A stretch of DNA of 34,961 nt from an uncultured Paracoccaceae bacterium (GTDB taxonomy: Bacteria > Pseudomonadota > Alphaproteobacteria > Rhodobacterales > Rhodobacteraceae). The position numbers were made by a program, and so were the translations under genes. Positions within the stretch are counted from its first letter, which is position 1. Each line of letters opens with the position of its first letter. Location of the stretch: NCBI GenBank assembly GCA_947500005.1, contig CANMQJ010000030.1:1-34961 (forward strand). The letters are read 5' to 3'. Below the pieces are notes generated by a model. The model worked only from the letters and a program-made list of their open reading frames with translations, was not told where the DNA came from and did not search any database. Positions 25,703 to 33,457 of the stretch are shown here, in pieces.

Positions 25703-25948
25703 ATGCTGGAGACCAAAACTGCAGCGTTCACCTTTGTGAAACAGGGCATCTACTACTTCTCGCGTCGTGTACCGAGCGACCTTTCCCACTACTACACTGC
25801 CGATAGAATTTGTTACTCTTTGCGGACCAAGTCGGCTGTAATCGCCAACTCGCGGGCGCAACGTGTGGCGCAGCAGCTCGATGAACATTGGTATCACCTG
25901 CGCATCCAGCAGGTAGACCTTCCCGGCAAGCACCTTCCGCGAGACTAA
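25703..25948 (+). pseudogene. Truncated phage-type integrase, N-terminal stub
   Basis: Eighty-one residues after a GGAGG site begin MLETKTAAFTFVKQGIYYF and continue with SRRVPSDLSHYYTADRI. This is the N-terminal arm-binding region of tyrosine recombinases that sit next to tRNA genes in Rhodobacterales. The frame ends in TAA soon after DLPGKHLPRD; the core-binding domain and the catalytic R-H-R-Y part are missing. It is therefore not functional. Its position 63 bp from the tRNA end supports a former integration event that used the tRNA as attachment site. The name rests on recognition of the N-terminal type, not on catalytic residues. Confidence 0.7.
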
Positions 25949-26141
25949 AACGGGCGAGCTCCCGCCTCGCCCTCGCAGAGCGAAGCATCAGCGCCAAGCG
26001 GAGTAAGCCTCTCGGAAGGTGCCAGGATGTGGAACGGCATGCAAAGCTGACCCCCATCTTGGGGTGATCGGCGTCCAAAAGTAACCCCCCTGATATTTCT
26101 GGTCAGAAGCTTTCTCAAAGGCATGAGGGAGCAGTCAGGGG

Positions 26142-27032
26142 ATGTTGGTCGTGGAGACGATCGCTAAGATCAGGCGTGCGCATTTTGTCGAAGGCAAGTC
26201 GATCAAGCAGATCTGCCGCGAGTTGAGATTGTCGCGGAACACGGTGCGCAAGGTCATCCGATCGGACGCGACCGAGTTTACCTATGACCGCACGACGCAG
26301 CCGCGTCCGAAGATCGACCCGTGGCGTTCAGAGCTTGGCGAGTTGCTGGCCGAGAAGGCGAACAAACGCCCTGACATTCCGGGCAAGACGGTCTAGGAAG
26401 TGTTCGAAGAAGAGCGCGGGCGCCTGGTGCCTTATGTCGGTCCGTTTGACGGATTCCATGCCGTCCCGGCCTCCGTTTCGAAGACCTGCCTAGTGCGGTT
26501 TGACAACAACAGATACTCGGTCGACGCCCGGGCGGTTGGCCGGCCTGCCGAGATCCGCGCCTATGCTGACCGCCTGGAATGCTGGCAGGACGGACAGATC
26601 GTGGGGCGCCATGATCGCGCCTTTGGCCGCCGCAAGACGATCTACGATCCGCTCCACTACATCCCGGTTCTGGCACGCAAACCCGGCGCATTGCGCAACG
26701 GTGCTCCGTTCAAGGACTGGGATCTGCCACCGGCTCTGCGCCGTGTGCAGCGCAAACTGGAACGCCAGCCCGGCGGCAACCGGCAGGTGGTCGATATCCT
26801 CGGCGCCGTGCTCACCGATGGCCTGGAGGCCGTCGAAGCCGCCTGTGCCGAGGCCCTGTCTCACAACGTCCATTCTGCCGGTGTCGTTCTGAACATATTG
26901 GCCCGCCACCGCGAACCGCCGCCACCCCTGACAATCGCGACACCGGATGCGCTGAAGCTGGGCCGCGAGCCCGCCGCCGATTGTGACCGCTATGACAGCC
27001 TGAGGAGAACACGGAATGGAACGCTGGATGCC
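26142..27032 (+). pseudogene. istA: IstA transposase, internally deleted with a stop codon
   Basis: The first 80 or so residues show the IstA helix-turn-helix (IKQICRELRLSRNTVRKVIR). A TAG at 26394-26396 then interrupts, and the same frame goes on with EVFEEERGRLVPYVGPFDGF and the IstA C-terminal part, up to DSLRRTRNGT. The Trp of the usual TVWEVFEEE is where the TAG sits, so a TGG to TAG change is likely. The middle, which should hold the D-D-E catalytic core, is absent: about 250 residues seem deleted near 26370. The gene cannot encode a transposase. Confidence 0.8.
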
Positions 27033-27345
27033 ATGAGCCAGCTGAAGCTCTACGGCATGAGGACAGCCTACGACGAGATCATCGCCGTCGTGCCGGAGGC
27101 ACGCTTCCAGCGTGGCGGTCAAGCGACAGCACGAGCCGCAACAGATCATTGGCGACCTCCTGGCCGCCGAGATCAGTGAGAAGCAGGCGCGCTCGATCAA
27201 ATACCAAATGACGATCGCCAAGCTGCCTCTGGCCAAGGAGATCGAGGAGTTTGACTTCGAGGCGGACGAGATCAATGAGACCCTGATCCGTGATCTCGCG
27301 ACCGGAGACTTCCTCGACCACCAACGCAATCTCGTGCTTATCGGC
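27033..27345 (+). pseudogene. istB: IstB helper ATPase fragment, frameshifted and truncated
   Basis: The start reads MSQLKLYGMRTAYDEIIAV, the IstB N-terminus. The reading then shifts frame near 27085-27112, apparently through a short insertion, and resumes as VKRQHEPQQIIGDLLAAEIS. It breaks off after NLVLIGGT, just where the Walker A GTGKTH should follow. The ATPase domain is missing. It joins directly to an SDR remnant, so one deletion removed most of istB and the 5' end of the SDR gene. Confidence 0.8.
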
Positions 27346-27529
27346 GGCACTGTAAACGGTGACCCGTGCCATCCTTGGGCACCTTGAGCGTGTGGCAGCG
27401 GGGTTGCCCATGCAGGCGGTCGTTCAGCCCGAAGAACTGGCAAGCCTTGCCGTCCTGGCGCTATCGGACAGGCTCCCGCGCATGACCGGATCGACCCTGT
27501 TGATCGACAGCGGGCGGTCCCTTCTCTGA
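27346..27529 (+). pseudogene. C-terminal remnant of a short-chain dehydrogenase
   Basis: In the frame ending at TGA 27527-27529 the residues read ILGHLERVAAGLPMQ, then EELASLAVLALSDRLP and MTGSTLLIDSGRSLL. The end, TGSTLLIDSG, is the typical tail of classical SDR enzymes (usually TGQ.L.VDGG). No start, cofactor loop or catalytic Tyr remains. It converges with the LysR gene 61 bp away and may once have belonged to the same accessory cluster. Confidence 0.65.
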
Positions 27530-27590
27530 CGAACGAGCGAAGAAGGCGAGAGGCGGTATTGGCTCTGCTTCGACCGATGCCGCCGGTTTG

Positions 27591-28532
27591 CTACCCTGCC
27601 GCGCTTATTGTCGCTGTCTCGGGTCGCCACGGCGCGCCGTCCCTCAGATGATCCGCGAGGAAATCGACAAAGGTACGAAGCTTGGCCGGAACCGGCCGGA
27701 TTGGTGGCCATACCGCCGCGATGGGAAGCGCGCGAGTCGTCCAGCCCGGCAACAGGGAGACCAACGCACCGCGTTCGATCGCGGGAAGGGCGATGAAACC
27801 GGGAAGCATACCGATCCCGAGGCCGCGGAGGGCGAGGTCGCGCATCGCTTCGCCGTTGTTGACAGTGAGGCGGGTCCTCGCAACCGGTGCAAACGTCCTG
27901 TTTTCTTTCGAAAGCTGCCAGAAACGAGCATTTGCCATGTGGCTGTAGCCGATGCAGGAGTGGCCGGAGAGGTCGCTCGCATCACTTGGGGTTCCGTGTT
28001 CCTGAAGGTATCCGGGGCTTGCGCAGACGATCATTCGGTCATCGCAAAGTTTCCGGCGGATCAAAGCGGTGTCCCGGACCTCGCCAATTCGGACACCAAT
28101 GTCGTAGCCTTCTTGGGCCAGGTCGTGGTGGCGGTCGTCGTAGTCGATATGCAACTCCAGTTCCGCGTGTCGCTCGGCGAAGCGAGCGATGATATCGCTG
28201 AGAAACAGCGTTCCGAAGGTCATGGGAGCCGAGATCCGGAGAACCCCGCGGAGGGAGACGGAGCCGTCCATTTCCCAGGCGGCGGTTTCCGTGGCCGCGG
28301 TCAGCTCCGCCAAAGCGGGCCGAAGACGTTCCGCAAGGCGCTCGGCCGCTTCCGTGGGCGTGATGCGGCCCGCCTGCCGTCGGAACAGCGCCGTCCCGAG
28401 CGCGCGCTCGAGGTCGGAGATCCGCTTGCTGACCACCGACTTGGCAAGGTTCAACCGCGCGGCCGCCGCGGTGAGCGTCCCGAGCTCGATCACGGTGAGG
28501 AAGGTTTCGATCTCTGCAAGGGTGTAGCGCAT
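27591..28532 (-). CDS. LysR family transcriptional regulator
   Basis: A 313-residue regulator. The N-terminal winged helix-turn-helix (LAEIETFLTVIELGTLTAAAARLNL, SKRISDLERALGTALF) spans residues 5-52. It is followed by a periplasmic-binding-protein-like effector domain (LRISAPMTFGTLFLSDIIARFAERHAELELHI). The subtype resembles CrgA/AaeR-like LysRs next to aromatic or quinone genes. It is divergent from the ring-cleaving dioxygenase across 122 bp that contain a perfect dyad with a T-N11-A box, as expected for autoregulation and activation of the partner. The effector is unknown. Confidence 0.92.
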   Translation of the reverse strand: MRYTLAEIETFLTVIELGTLTAAAARLNLAKSVVSKRISDLERALGTALFRRQAGRITPTEAAERLAERLRPALAELTAATETAAWEMDGSVSLRGVLRISAPMTFGTLFLSDIIARFAERHAELELHIDYDDRHHDLAQEGYDIGVRIGEVRDTALIRRKLCDDRMIVCASPGYLQEHGTPSDASDLSGHSCIGYSHMANARFWQLSKENRTFAPVARTRLTVNNGEAMRDLALRGLGIGMLPGFIALPAIERGALVSLLPGWTTRALPIAAVWPPIRPVPAKLRTFVDFLADHLRDGAPWRPETATISAAG

Positions 28533-28558
28533 GGCGGCACTCTATCATCGCCTCCTTC

Positions 28559-28575
28559 GTTCGCAATTCTCGAAC
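28559..28575. promoter_or_regulatory. Candidate LysR operator, LysR/dioxygenase gap
   Basis: GTTCG-CAATTCT-CGAAC is a perfect 17-bp dyad (19 bp with the flanking C and G) holding a T-N11-A box, at 28561 to 28573. It is 27 bp before the LysR start and 80 bp before the dioxygenase start. The same GTTCG-N7-CGAAC layout recurs at 32382 upstream of pirin. A smaller palindrome TTCGA-C-TCGAA lies at 28625-28635. Confidence 0.6.
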
Positions 28576-28654
28576 GCGGCGATCCACCCCACCGCTCTGG
28601 CGCGAAATGCGCCCCGGACCGATATTCGACTCGAAACGAAGAAAGGAGGACGTC

Positions 28655-29596
28655 ATGGATCTGACAGGCATCCACCATCTGACGGCAATCAACGCGGACG
28701 CGGCGCAGACAAACCGTTTTTACACCGAGACGCTGGGCCTCCGGCGCGTCAAGAAGACGGTGAACCAGGACGATACCAGCGCCTATCACCTCTTCTTCGC
28801 CGATGGCGCAGGCTCGCCCGGCACCGATCTGACTTTCTTCGACTGGCCGGTCGGACCGGAGCGGCGCGGCACGCATTCGATCAGCCGCACCGGGCTACGT
28901 GTGGCCGAGGATAGCCTCGACTACTGGGCTGGGCGTCTGAGCGAGAAGAGTGTCAGCCACGGTAAGATCGCTACCCTCGACGGTCGCGCCACGCTTGACT
29001 TCGAGGACCCGGAGGGGCAGCGCTTTCGCCTGACTGCGGCGGACGCCGGATCGGCGCAGCCTTGGGCGAAGAGCCCGGTACCGGCCGAACACCAGCTCCG
29101 GGGCCTGGGGCCGATCACAATTTCCGTACCCGAGCTGGAACCAACTAGGACGTTGCTGACCTATGTTCTGAACATGCGCGAGGCCAAGGACTACGCAAGC
29201 CCGGATGGCGCAGGACAGGTGCATGTCTTCGAGATGGGTGAAGGGGGTGCAGCAGCGGAACTGCATGTCGCGGTGCAGCCTGGTCTGCCCGTGGCTCAGC
29301 AAGGTGCAGGCGCGGTCCATCACGTCGCCTTCCGCACTCCGGACGTCGCGGCGATCCACGAATGGGCGAAACGGTTGCAACACTTCCGCGTGCCCTCGTC
29401 TGGCGAGGTCGAGTGATACTACTTCCGCTCGCTCTACTTCCGTGAGCCGGGCGGAAACTTGTTCGAGATCGCGACCGATGGTCCGGGCTTCGCTGTCGAC
29501 GAGCCTTTCGAGACCATGGGGGAAGGCCTCTCGCTGCCACCCTTTCTCGAAGACCGGCGCGCAACCATCGAATCCGGGTTGAAGCCGATCGACTGA
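28655..29596 (+). pseudogene. Ring-cleaving dioxygenase (VOC), in-frame TGA
   Basis: A two-module VOC dioxygenase of the PcpA/LinE/MhqO type, which cleave hydroquinones using iron. From ATG 28655, with AAAGGAGG upstream, the frame shows GIHHLTAINAD (ligand His8) and AVHHVAFRTPD (ligand His223). At codon 254 a TGA (29414-29416) interrupts; the same frame then continues without other damage as YYFRSLYFREPGGNLFEIATDG, with the third ligand Glu271, to a stop at 29594-29596. The full 313 codons match the family length. The truncated 253-residue product would lack a metal ligand. Arg (CGA) to TGA is the likely change. Confidence 0.85.
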
Positions 29597-29603
29597 CACA
29601 GGC

Positions 29604-29637
29604 GGGCCGCCGGACATCCGGCGGCCCACGCCGCTTT
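29604..29637 (+). terminator. Strong hairpin after the dioxygenase
   Basis: GGGCCGCCGGA (29604-29614) and TCCGGCGGCCC (29617-29627) form an 11-bp perfect inverted repeat, practically a 10-bp stem with loop ACAT. A short CTTTT follows after 8 bp. It lies 8 bp beyond the dioxygenase stop and 45 bp before the next gene. Confidence 0.6.
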
Positions 29638-29671
29638 TACAACCGGGTCGGAGCGGGTCAGTGTGTGTGCC

Positions 29672-30814
29672 ATGAAAGCCGCCTTGATACTTCCCCGTTT
29701 CGCCCCCCGTGATAGCCAGGCAGACATGCGCGGTGTAACACCACTGGAGCTGATGTTTGATCTGGCTGCCGTCGTCGCCATCGGCGCGGCGGCCGGAGAG
29801 CTGGCCGATGGATTCGCTGGGGGTCAGATCGGCGCAGCACTGACCGGCTTCCTGTGCAGCTTCTTCATGATCTGGTGGGCATGGATGAATTACACGTGGT
29901 TCGCGTCCGCCTATGACGATGGCTCCCCGGGGTTTCGCGTCCTGACCATGGTTCTGATGTTCGGCGCGCTCATCCTGGCAGCCGGTATCGGCGATGTCTT
30001 TTCGGGTGAGCCGATATGGATGTCACTGACGGGTTTCATTCTGATGCGCATGGTGCTCGTCGTGCTCTGGCTCGGGGCCGCACGCGGCGATTCGGACCGG
30101 CGCACAACGGCCTTGTCTTATGCGGGAGGGGTTTCCCTGGCGCAGGTCTACTGGATCGCGTTGGTCGTCACGGCTTCCCCGGCCTCGCCTACCTACCTGC
30201 CGCTGTTTGCGCTTGGGGCAGCGCTGGAACTCTCGGTTCCGGCGATAGCGGAACGGAAAGGTGCCACAGCTTGGCACCGGGCACATATCATCGCGCGCTA
30301 TGGTCGGCTTACGCTGATCGTGCTTGGCCAGTGCTTCCTCGCCATTGTCGCGGCCTTGCAGGCCGGGTCGGAGGCGGGGGCTGCCGCAAGCCTGTGGCAA
30401 GCCGTCCTGTTCGCGTTGATCGCCTTTTCGCTCTGGAGCATTTACTTCGCCGATGAGGCGCAACTCGGCGACACGCGTCTGAACCGCGCCCTGCTATGGG
30501 GCTACGGTCATGTTGCGGTTCTTGCCGCCGCGGCCTTGGTGGGTGGCGGGATGCGTATCCTCGCGAGTTCGCAAGGTCAGACGAACGCCGCCGAATTGCT
30601 CATCGGTCTTTCTGCCGCCGCCTTCATCGCATCGCTCTGGGTGATCCGCGACGCCTTGCGTCTCGACGGACGCGCAAGGTCGATCCTGCCGGTTTCTGCC
30701 GCGCTGCTGATCGCAGGATCCTGTGTTCCGAATCCCACGCTTGAATGGATCGCTACGCTCCTTGTTCTCACGGCTGTCGCGCGGCGCCATGCTTCACAGC
30801 GCCGCGCGACTTAG
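29672..30814 (+). CDS. Low temperature requirement A (LtrA) family membrane protein
   Basis: A polytopic inner-membrane protein of 380 residues. It shows the LtrA start, VTPLELMFDLAAVVAIGAAA, followed by about ten to twelve hydrophobic helices. Conserved polar points lie in RYGRLTLIVLGQCFLAIV, equivalent to the ERF..LILGE motif of the family, and in WSIYFADE. The family was named from a Listeria mutant and its biochemical role is unknown. The start ATG 29672 is preferred over GTG 29663. It has a second, diverged relative at 33458 in the same cluster. GQC here replaces the more usual GE after the LIL stretch. Confidence 0.85.
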   Translation: MKAALILPRFAPRDSQADMRGVTPLELMFDLAAVVAIGAAAGELADGFAGGQIGAALTGFLCSFFMIWWAWMNYTWFASAYDDGSPGFRVLTMVLMFGALILAAGIGDVFSGEPIWMSLTGFILMRMVLVVLWLGAARGDSDRRTTALSYAGGVSLAQVYWIALVVTASPASPTYLPLFALGAALELSVPAIAERKGATAWHRAHIIARYGRLTLIVLGQCFLAIVAALQAGSEAGAAASLWQAVLFALIAFSLWSIYFADEAQLGDTRLNRALLWGYGHVAVLAAAALVGGGMRILASSQGQTNAAELLIGLSAAAFIASLWVIRDALRLDGRARSILPVSAALLIAGSCVPNPTLEWIATLLVLTAVARRHASQRRAT

Positions 30815-30835
30815 TTGAAGATCAACGAAACGTGT

Positions 30836-31480
30836 TCAGGCTTTTCCCTGGTCGACCAGCTCGAACCGCTTCGGGAAATACCATTGCAACACATTGCGGA
30901 AGCGATCGGAAGTTGGGCGCGCCCAGTTGCGCATCAGCTCGGAGCCGAAGGAGATTGCGGTGACTGGCTGCGCCCCCGCCTGACGCATGCGCTCCATCGC
31001 CTGGTGATGCGCGGTAACCGAAACTCCGCCGACCGCATCCGCAACCGGGTAAACCTCGTAGCCCTCGGCCAGCATGTCGAGCGTCGGGAAGGTCAAGCAG
31101 ACCTCGGTCCAGAGCCCGGCGATGACGATCTTCTTTCGGCCCGTGGCATCGACCGCCTTGCGAAATTCCTCGTCCTCCCAGGCATTCACGCCGGTGCGGT
31201 CGATCTCTTTCACGTCGGGCAGTTCGGCAAGGATCTTCTCCTCGGTCCCGTCATTCACACCCATGTCGACACCGACGGTGGAGACAACCACGGGCAGATC
31301 ATAGGCGGTGGCCAATTTGCACAGGGCGATCACGTTCAGGTTGATCTCCTCCTTCGTCGACGAGGTGACGGTGCGGTATTGCTCGGGCTGATAATCGATC
31401 AGGACCAGCGCGCAGTTCTCGGGCGTCAGTAGGTGATCTGCTTTCGGATCGCGGATCGGTTCGGGAGCGGTTTTGGCCAT
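30836..31480 (-). CDS. Isochorismatase-fold cysteine hydrolase, YcaC-like
   Basis: A 214-residue cysteine hydrolase. Asp29 in ALVLIDYQPEQ and Cys128 in AGLWTEVCLTFP are the expected catalytic Asp and Cys of the isochorismatase superfamily. The phrases RTGVNAWED, LDMLAEGYEVYPVADAVGG and WARPTSDRFRNVLQ place it near YcaC, whose substrate is unknown. The ATG at 31480 follows AAAGGAG. It lies downstream of the frameshifted dioxygenase/GNAT gene in the same direction, with a 55-bp overlap with its degraded tail. It probably acts on a small amide or ester in the cytosol. Confidence 0.9.
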   Translation of the reverse strand: MAKTAPEPIRDPKADHLLTPENCALVLIDYQPEQYRTVTSSTKEEINLNVIALCKLATAYDLPVVVSTVGVDMGVNDGTEEKILAELPDVKEIDRTGVNAWEDEEFRKAVDATGRKKIVIAGLWTEVCLTFPTLDMLAEGYEVYPVADAVGGVSVTAHHQAMERMRQAGAQPVTAISFGSELMRNWARPTSDRFRNVLQWYFPKRFELVDQGKA

Positions 31481-32303
31481 GATGGTCTCCTTTGCTTGCG
31501 GTCAGGTTGAGGTATTTGTCGTGAAGAGCTCTCGACGTCGGAATTCGGATCGCGGCGCCGGCGATCGAACTGCTTATTGACGAAAGGGCAGACTGGAATA
31601 ATACGGAGCTCGCGTTCGCGCGCGTCATCCAGCATGAAGTCGTAGTGCGCTGTGGGGACACCCCGGCCCGACATGGTGCCGGACACCCCGGAGTGATCGG
31701 CGCTGATGATCCTGTCCGCGCGGCGGGTGAAGGTGAGCTCGGCCTCGCCCTCGTGGTCCGACAGCCAGCGCTGCACTTTGCCCTCGCGCGCGCCGCGCCG
31801 GTATCCAAAACCCTCGATAAAGCCGCCCGTCGCTTCCGGAGCCTCGCTCAGCACCGTCACTGCGCGCAGCCGTGTCGGCGCCGACGGATGGCGCAGCGGG
31901 GCCTCGGCAGACAGATCGCTACCCACCAGTTTCACGATGATGCGGTCGGGATCCTTCAGGCGCAACACCGGTTCTCCGAACTCGCGCACCGGCCCCCCGA
32001 CCGCCAAGCCGGCATCGATGGCGCGGGTGAGCCAGGTCCCGATCGACTCGCGCGGAACGGCCAGAGCGATCTCTGCCACCTGACCGAGGCGACGCGGCCG
32101 GCCGAGCCGTCCTCCCAGACCAGGAAGGTCACCAACGATCCCGGGCTGCCGCCGGCATCGCCATAGAACAGGTGCAACTGTTCGGCATCCTCGTAACCGC
32201 CGGTCTGCTTGACGAGGCGCAGGCCGAGAAAGCCCACGTAGAAATCGACATTGGCCTGAACCTTGCGAGTGATCGCTGTGACGTGATGGACGCCCGTGGT
32301 CAT
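31426..32303 (-). pseudogene. Frameshifted VOC dioxygenase fused to a GNAT tail
   Basis: From ATG 32303 (AGAGG upstream) the frame reads GVHHVTAITRKVQANVDFYV and continues to VWEDGSAGRVA, the N-terminal module of a ring-cleaving VOC dioxygenase. One base appears missing near 32088-32096: the next frame resumes with LGQVAEIALAVPRESIG and LRLKDPDRIIVKLVG. After about VQRWLSD the sequence becomes EGEAELTFTRR, SADHSGVSGTM and IIPVCPFVNKQ, which is the COG2388-type GNAT acetyltransferase tail, not a VOC module. So a deletion joined two genes. The recognisable part ends about 31545; the boundary 31426 is the first stop. Confidence 0.75.
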
Positions 32304-32381
32304 TTTCGGCCTCTTGTCTCCGGTCGAGATGAATGTAACGCGCCCGCCGACGTGTTTAAGGCAGTGCGACTGGAACGCGGT

Positions 32382-32398
32382 GTTCGCGAACGGCGAAC
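32382..32398. promoter_or_regulatory. Candidate LysR operator upstream of pirin
   Basis: GTTCG-CGAACGG-CGAAC matches the GTTCG-N7-CGAAC dyad at 28559-28575, including a T-N11-A box (32384 to 32396). It lies 61 bp before the pirin start and 79 bp before the divergent dioxygenase fragment. It contains two CGAACG hexamers. Sharing of the motif suggests joint control by the neighbouring LysR. Confidence 0.55.
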
Positions 32399-32458
32399 GC
32401 CTCAACAGTAGCCCTGCCGGACTGCGTCTCCTAATATCGAGGGGAAAAGGAGACGTTC

Positions 32459-33394
32459 ATGAGCTGGAACCCCGCACTTGCCCCCGTATGCCCCGATGAG
32501 GTCGGGGTGGATGCCATCGAGACCCTCATCGTGCCGCGCGCCCGCGACATCGGCGGCTTCGAGGTGCGGCGTGCCTTACCTGCCCCGCAGCGGCAGATGG
32601 TGGGGCCGTTCATCTTCTTCGATCAGGCGGGTCCGGCGGAATTTCTCACCGGCCAGGGCATTGACGTGCGCCCGCACCCTCATATCGGACTCGGCACCGT
32701 CACCTATCTGTATCGAGGAGACTTCCATCACCGCGACAGTCTCGGCACCGACCAGATCATCCGCCCCGGTGCGGTCAACTGGATGGTCGCTGGCCGCGGC
32801 GTCACCCATTCCGAGCGCACCAGCAGCGAGGCCCGCACCGGCCCGAACTCGCTCTACGGCATCCAGACCTGGATCGCGCTGCCGGAAGACCGAGAAGACA
32901 TGGCCCCGGATTTCGAGCACCACGCCGCTGAAACGCTACCGGAGTTCGAGGACGGCGGCGTCAAGGCTCGGCTTATCCTGGGCTCGGCCTATGGGCGCGC
33001 GGCCCCGGCGACCCTGCACTCGGAGACCTTCTATCTGGATGTCACACTGGAGGCCGGCGCGCTTTTGCCGCTGCCTGACGACCACGAGGATCGCGGTCTC
33101 TACGTCACCGAAGGCGAGGTGAGCATTGCGGACCAGTCCTACGAGGCCGGTCGCATGATGGTCTTCCGACCGGGCGACCGCATAACCGTCAAGGCTGGGC
33201 CGCAGGGCGCGCGGCTCATGGCGCTTGGCGGCGCGACCTTGAACGGCCCGCGCTACGTCTGGTGGAACTTCGTTTCGTCCAGCCGTGAAAAGATCGAGCA
33301 TGCCAAGCGCGAATGGCAGGCAGCCAACTGGGGCCTGGGCCAGTTCGACCTGCCCGAAGGCGACCGCGACGAGTTCATCCCGCTGCCGGACTAA
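32459..33394 (+). CDS. Pirin family protein
   Basis: A two-cupin protein of 311 residues. The N-terminal cupin has iron ligands His73 and His75 in RPHPHIGLGTVTYLYRG and His117, Glu119 in GRGVTHSERTS, matching the pirin His-His-His-Glu set. FDQAGPAEF and the second cupin half (LYVTEGEVSI, YEAGRMMVFRPGD) complete it. Bacterial pirins such as YhhW have quercetin 2,3-dioxygenase activity, and others bind metabolic enzymes or respond to stress. ATG 32459 is preceded by AAAGGAGA. Position beside dioxygenases fits aromatic substrates, but the real substrate is unknown. Confidence 0.93.
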   Translation: MSWNPALAPVCPDEVGVDAIETLIVPRARDIGGFEVRRALPAPQRQMVGPFIFFDQAGPAEFLTGQGIDVRPHPHIGLGTVTYLYRGDFHHRDSLGTDQIIRPGAVNWMVAGRGVTHSERTSSEARTGPNSLYGIQTWIALPEDREDMAPDFEHHAAETLPEFEDGGVKARLILGSAYGRAAPATLHSETFYLDVTLEAGALLPLPDDHEDRGLYVTEGEVSIADQSYEAGRMMVFRPGDRITVKAGPQGARLMALGGATLNGPRYVWWNFVSSSREKIEHAKREWQAANWGLGQFDLPEGDRDEFIPLPD

Positions 33395-33457
33395 GCCCAA
33401 GTGGCCGGGCGACCCCGTCATGTTCAACGCTGACCCCGCTCAACACGAGGAGACTCC

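Larger units (their letters stand above)
26036..27345 (+). mobile_element. Decayed IS21-family element
   Basis: The remnant begins with repeated end-like blocks, GGCATGCAAAGCTGACCCCC at 26036-26055 and CGGCGTCCAAAAGTAACCCC at 26069-26088, of the kind seen at IS21 termini. Broken istA and istB follow in order. The element stops inside istB, at its Walker A region, where SDR-like sequence begins. No right terminal repeat is visible, so the right end was lost by deletion. The exact left end is uncertain. Confidence 0.7.

Noticed and set aside
29414..29416. Selenocysteine recoding of the TGA in the dioxygenase
   Set aside because: The family has no redox Cys/Sec there (an Arg or similar is expected) and no SECIS-like stem follows directly; a nonsense change is simpler.
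31426..32303. A genuine dioxygenase-GNAT fusion enzyme
   Set aside because: A one-base frameshift and loss of the second VOC module argue for decay, not for a working fusion.
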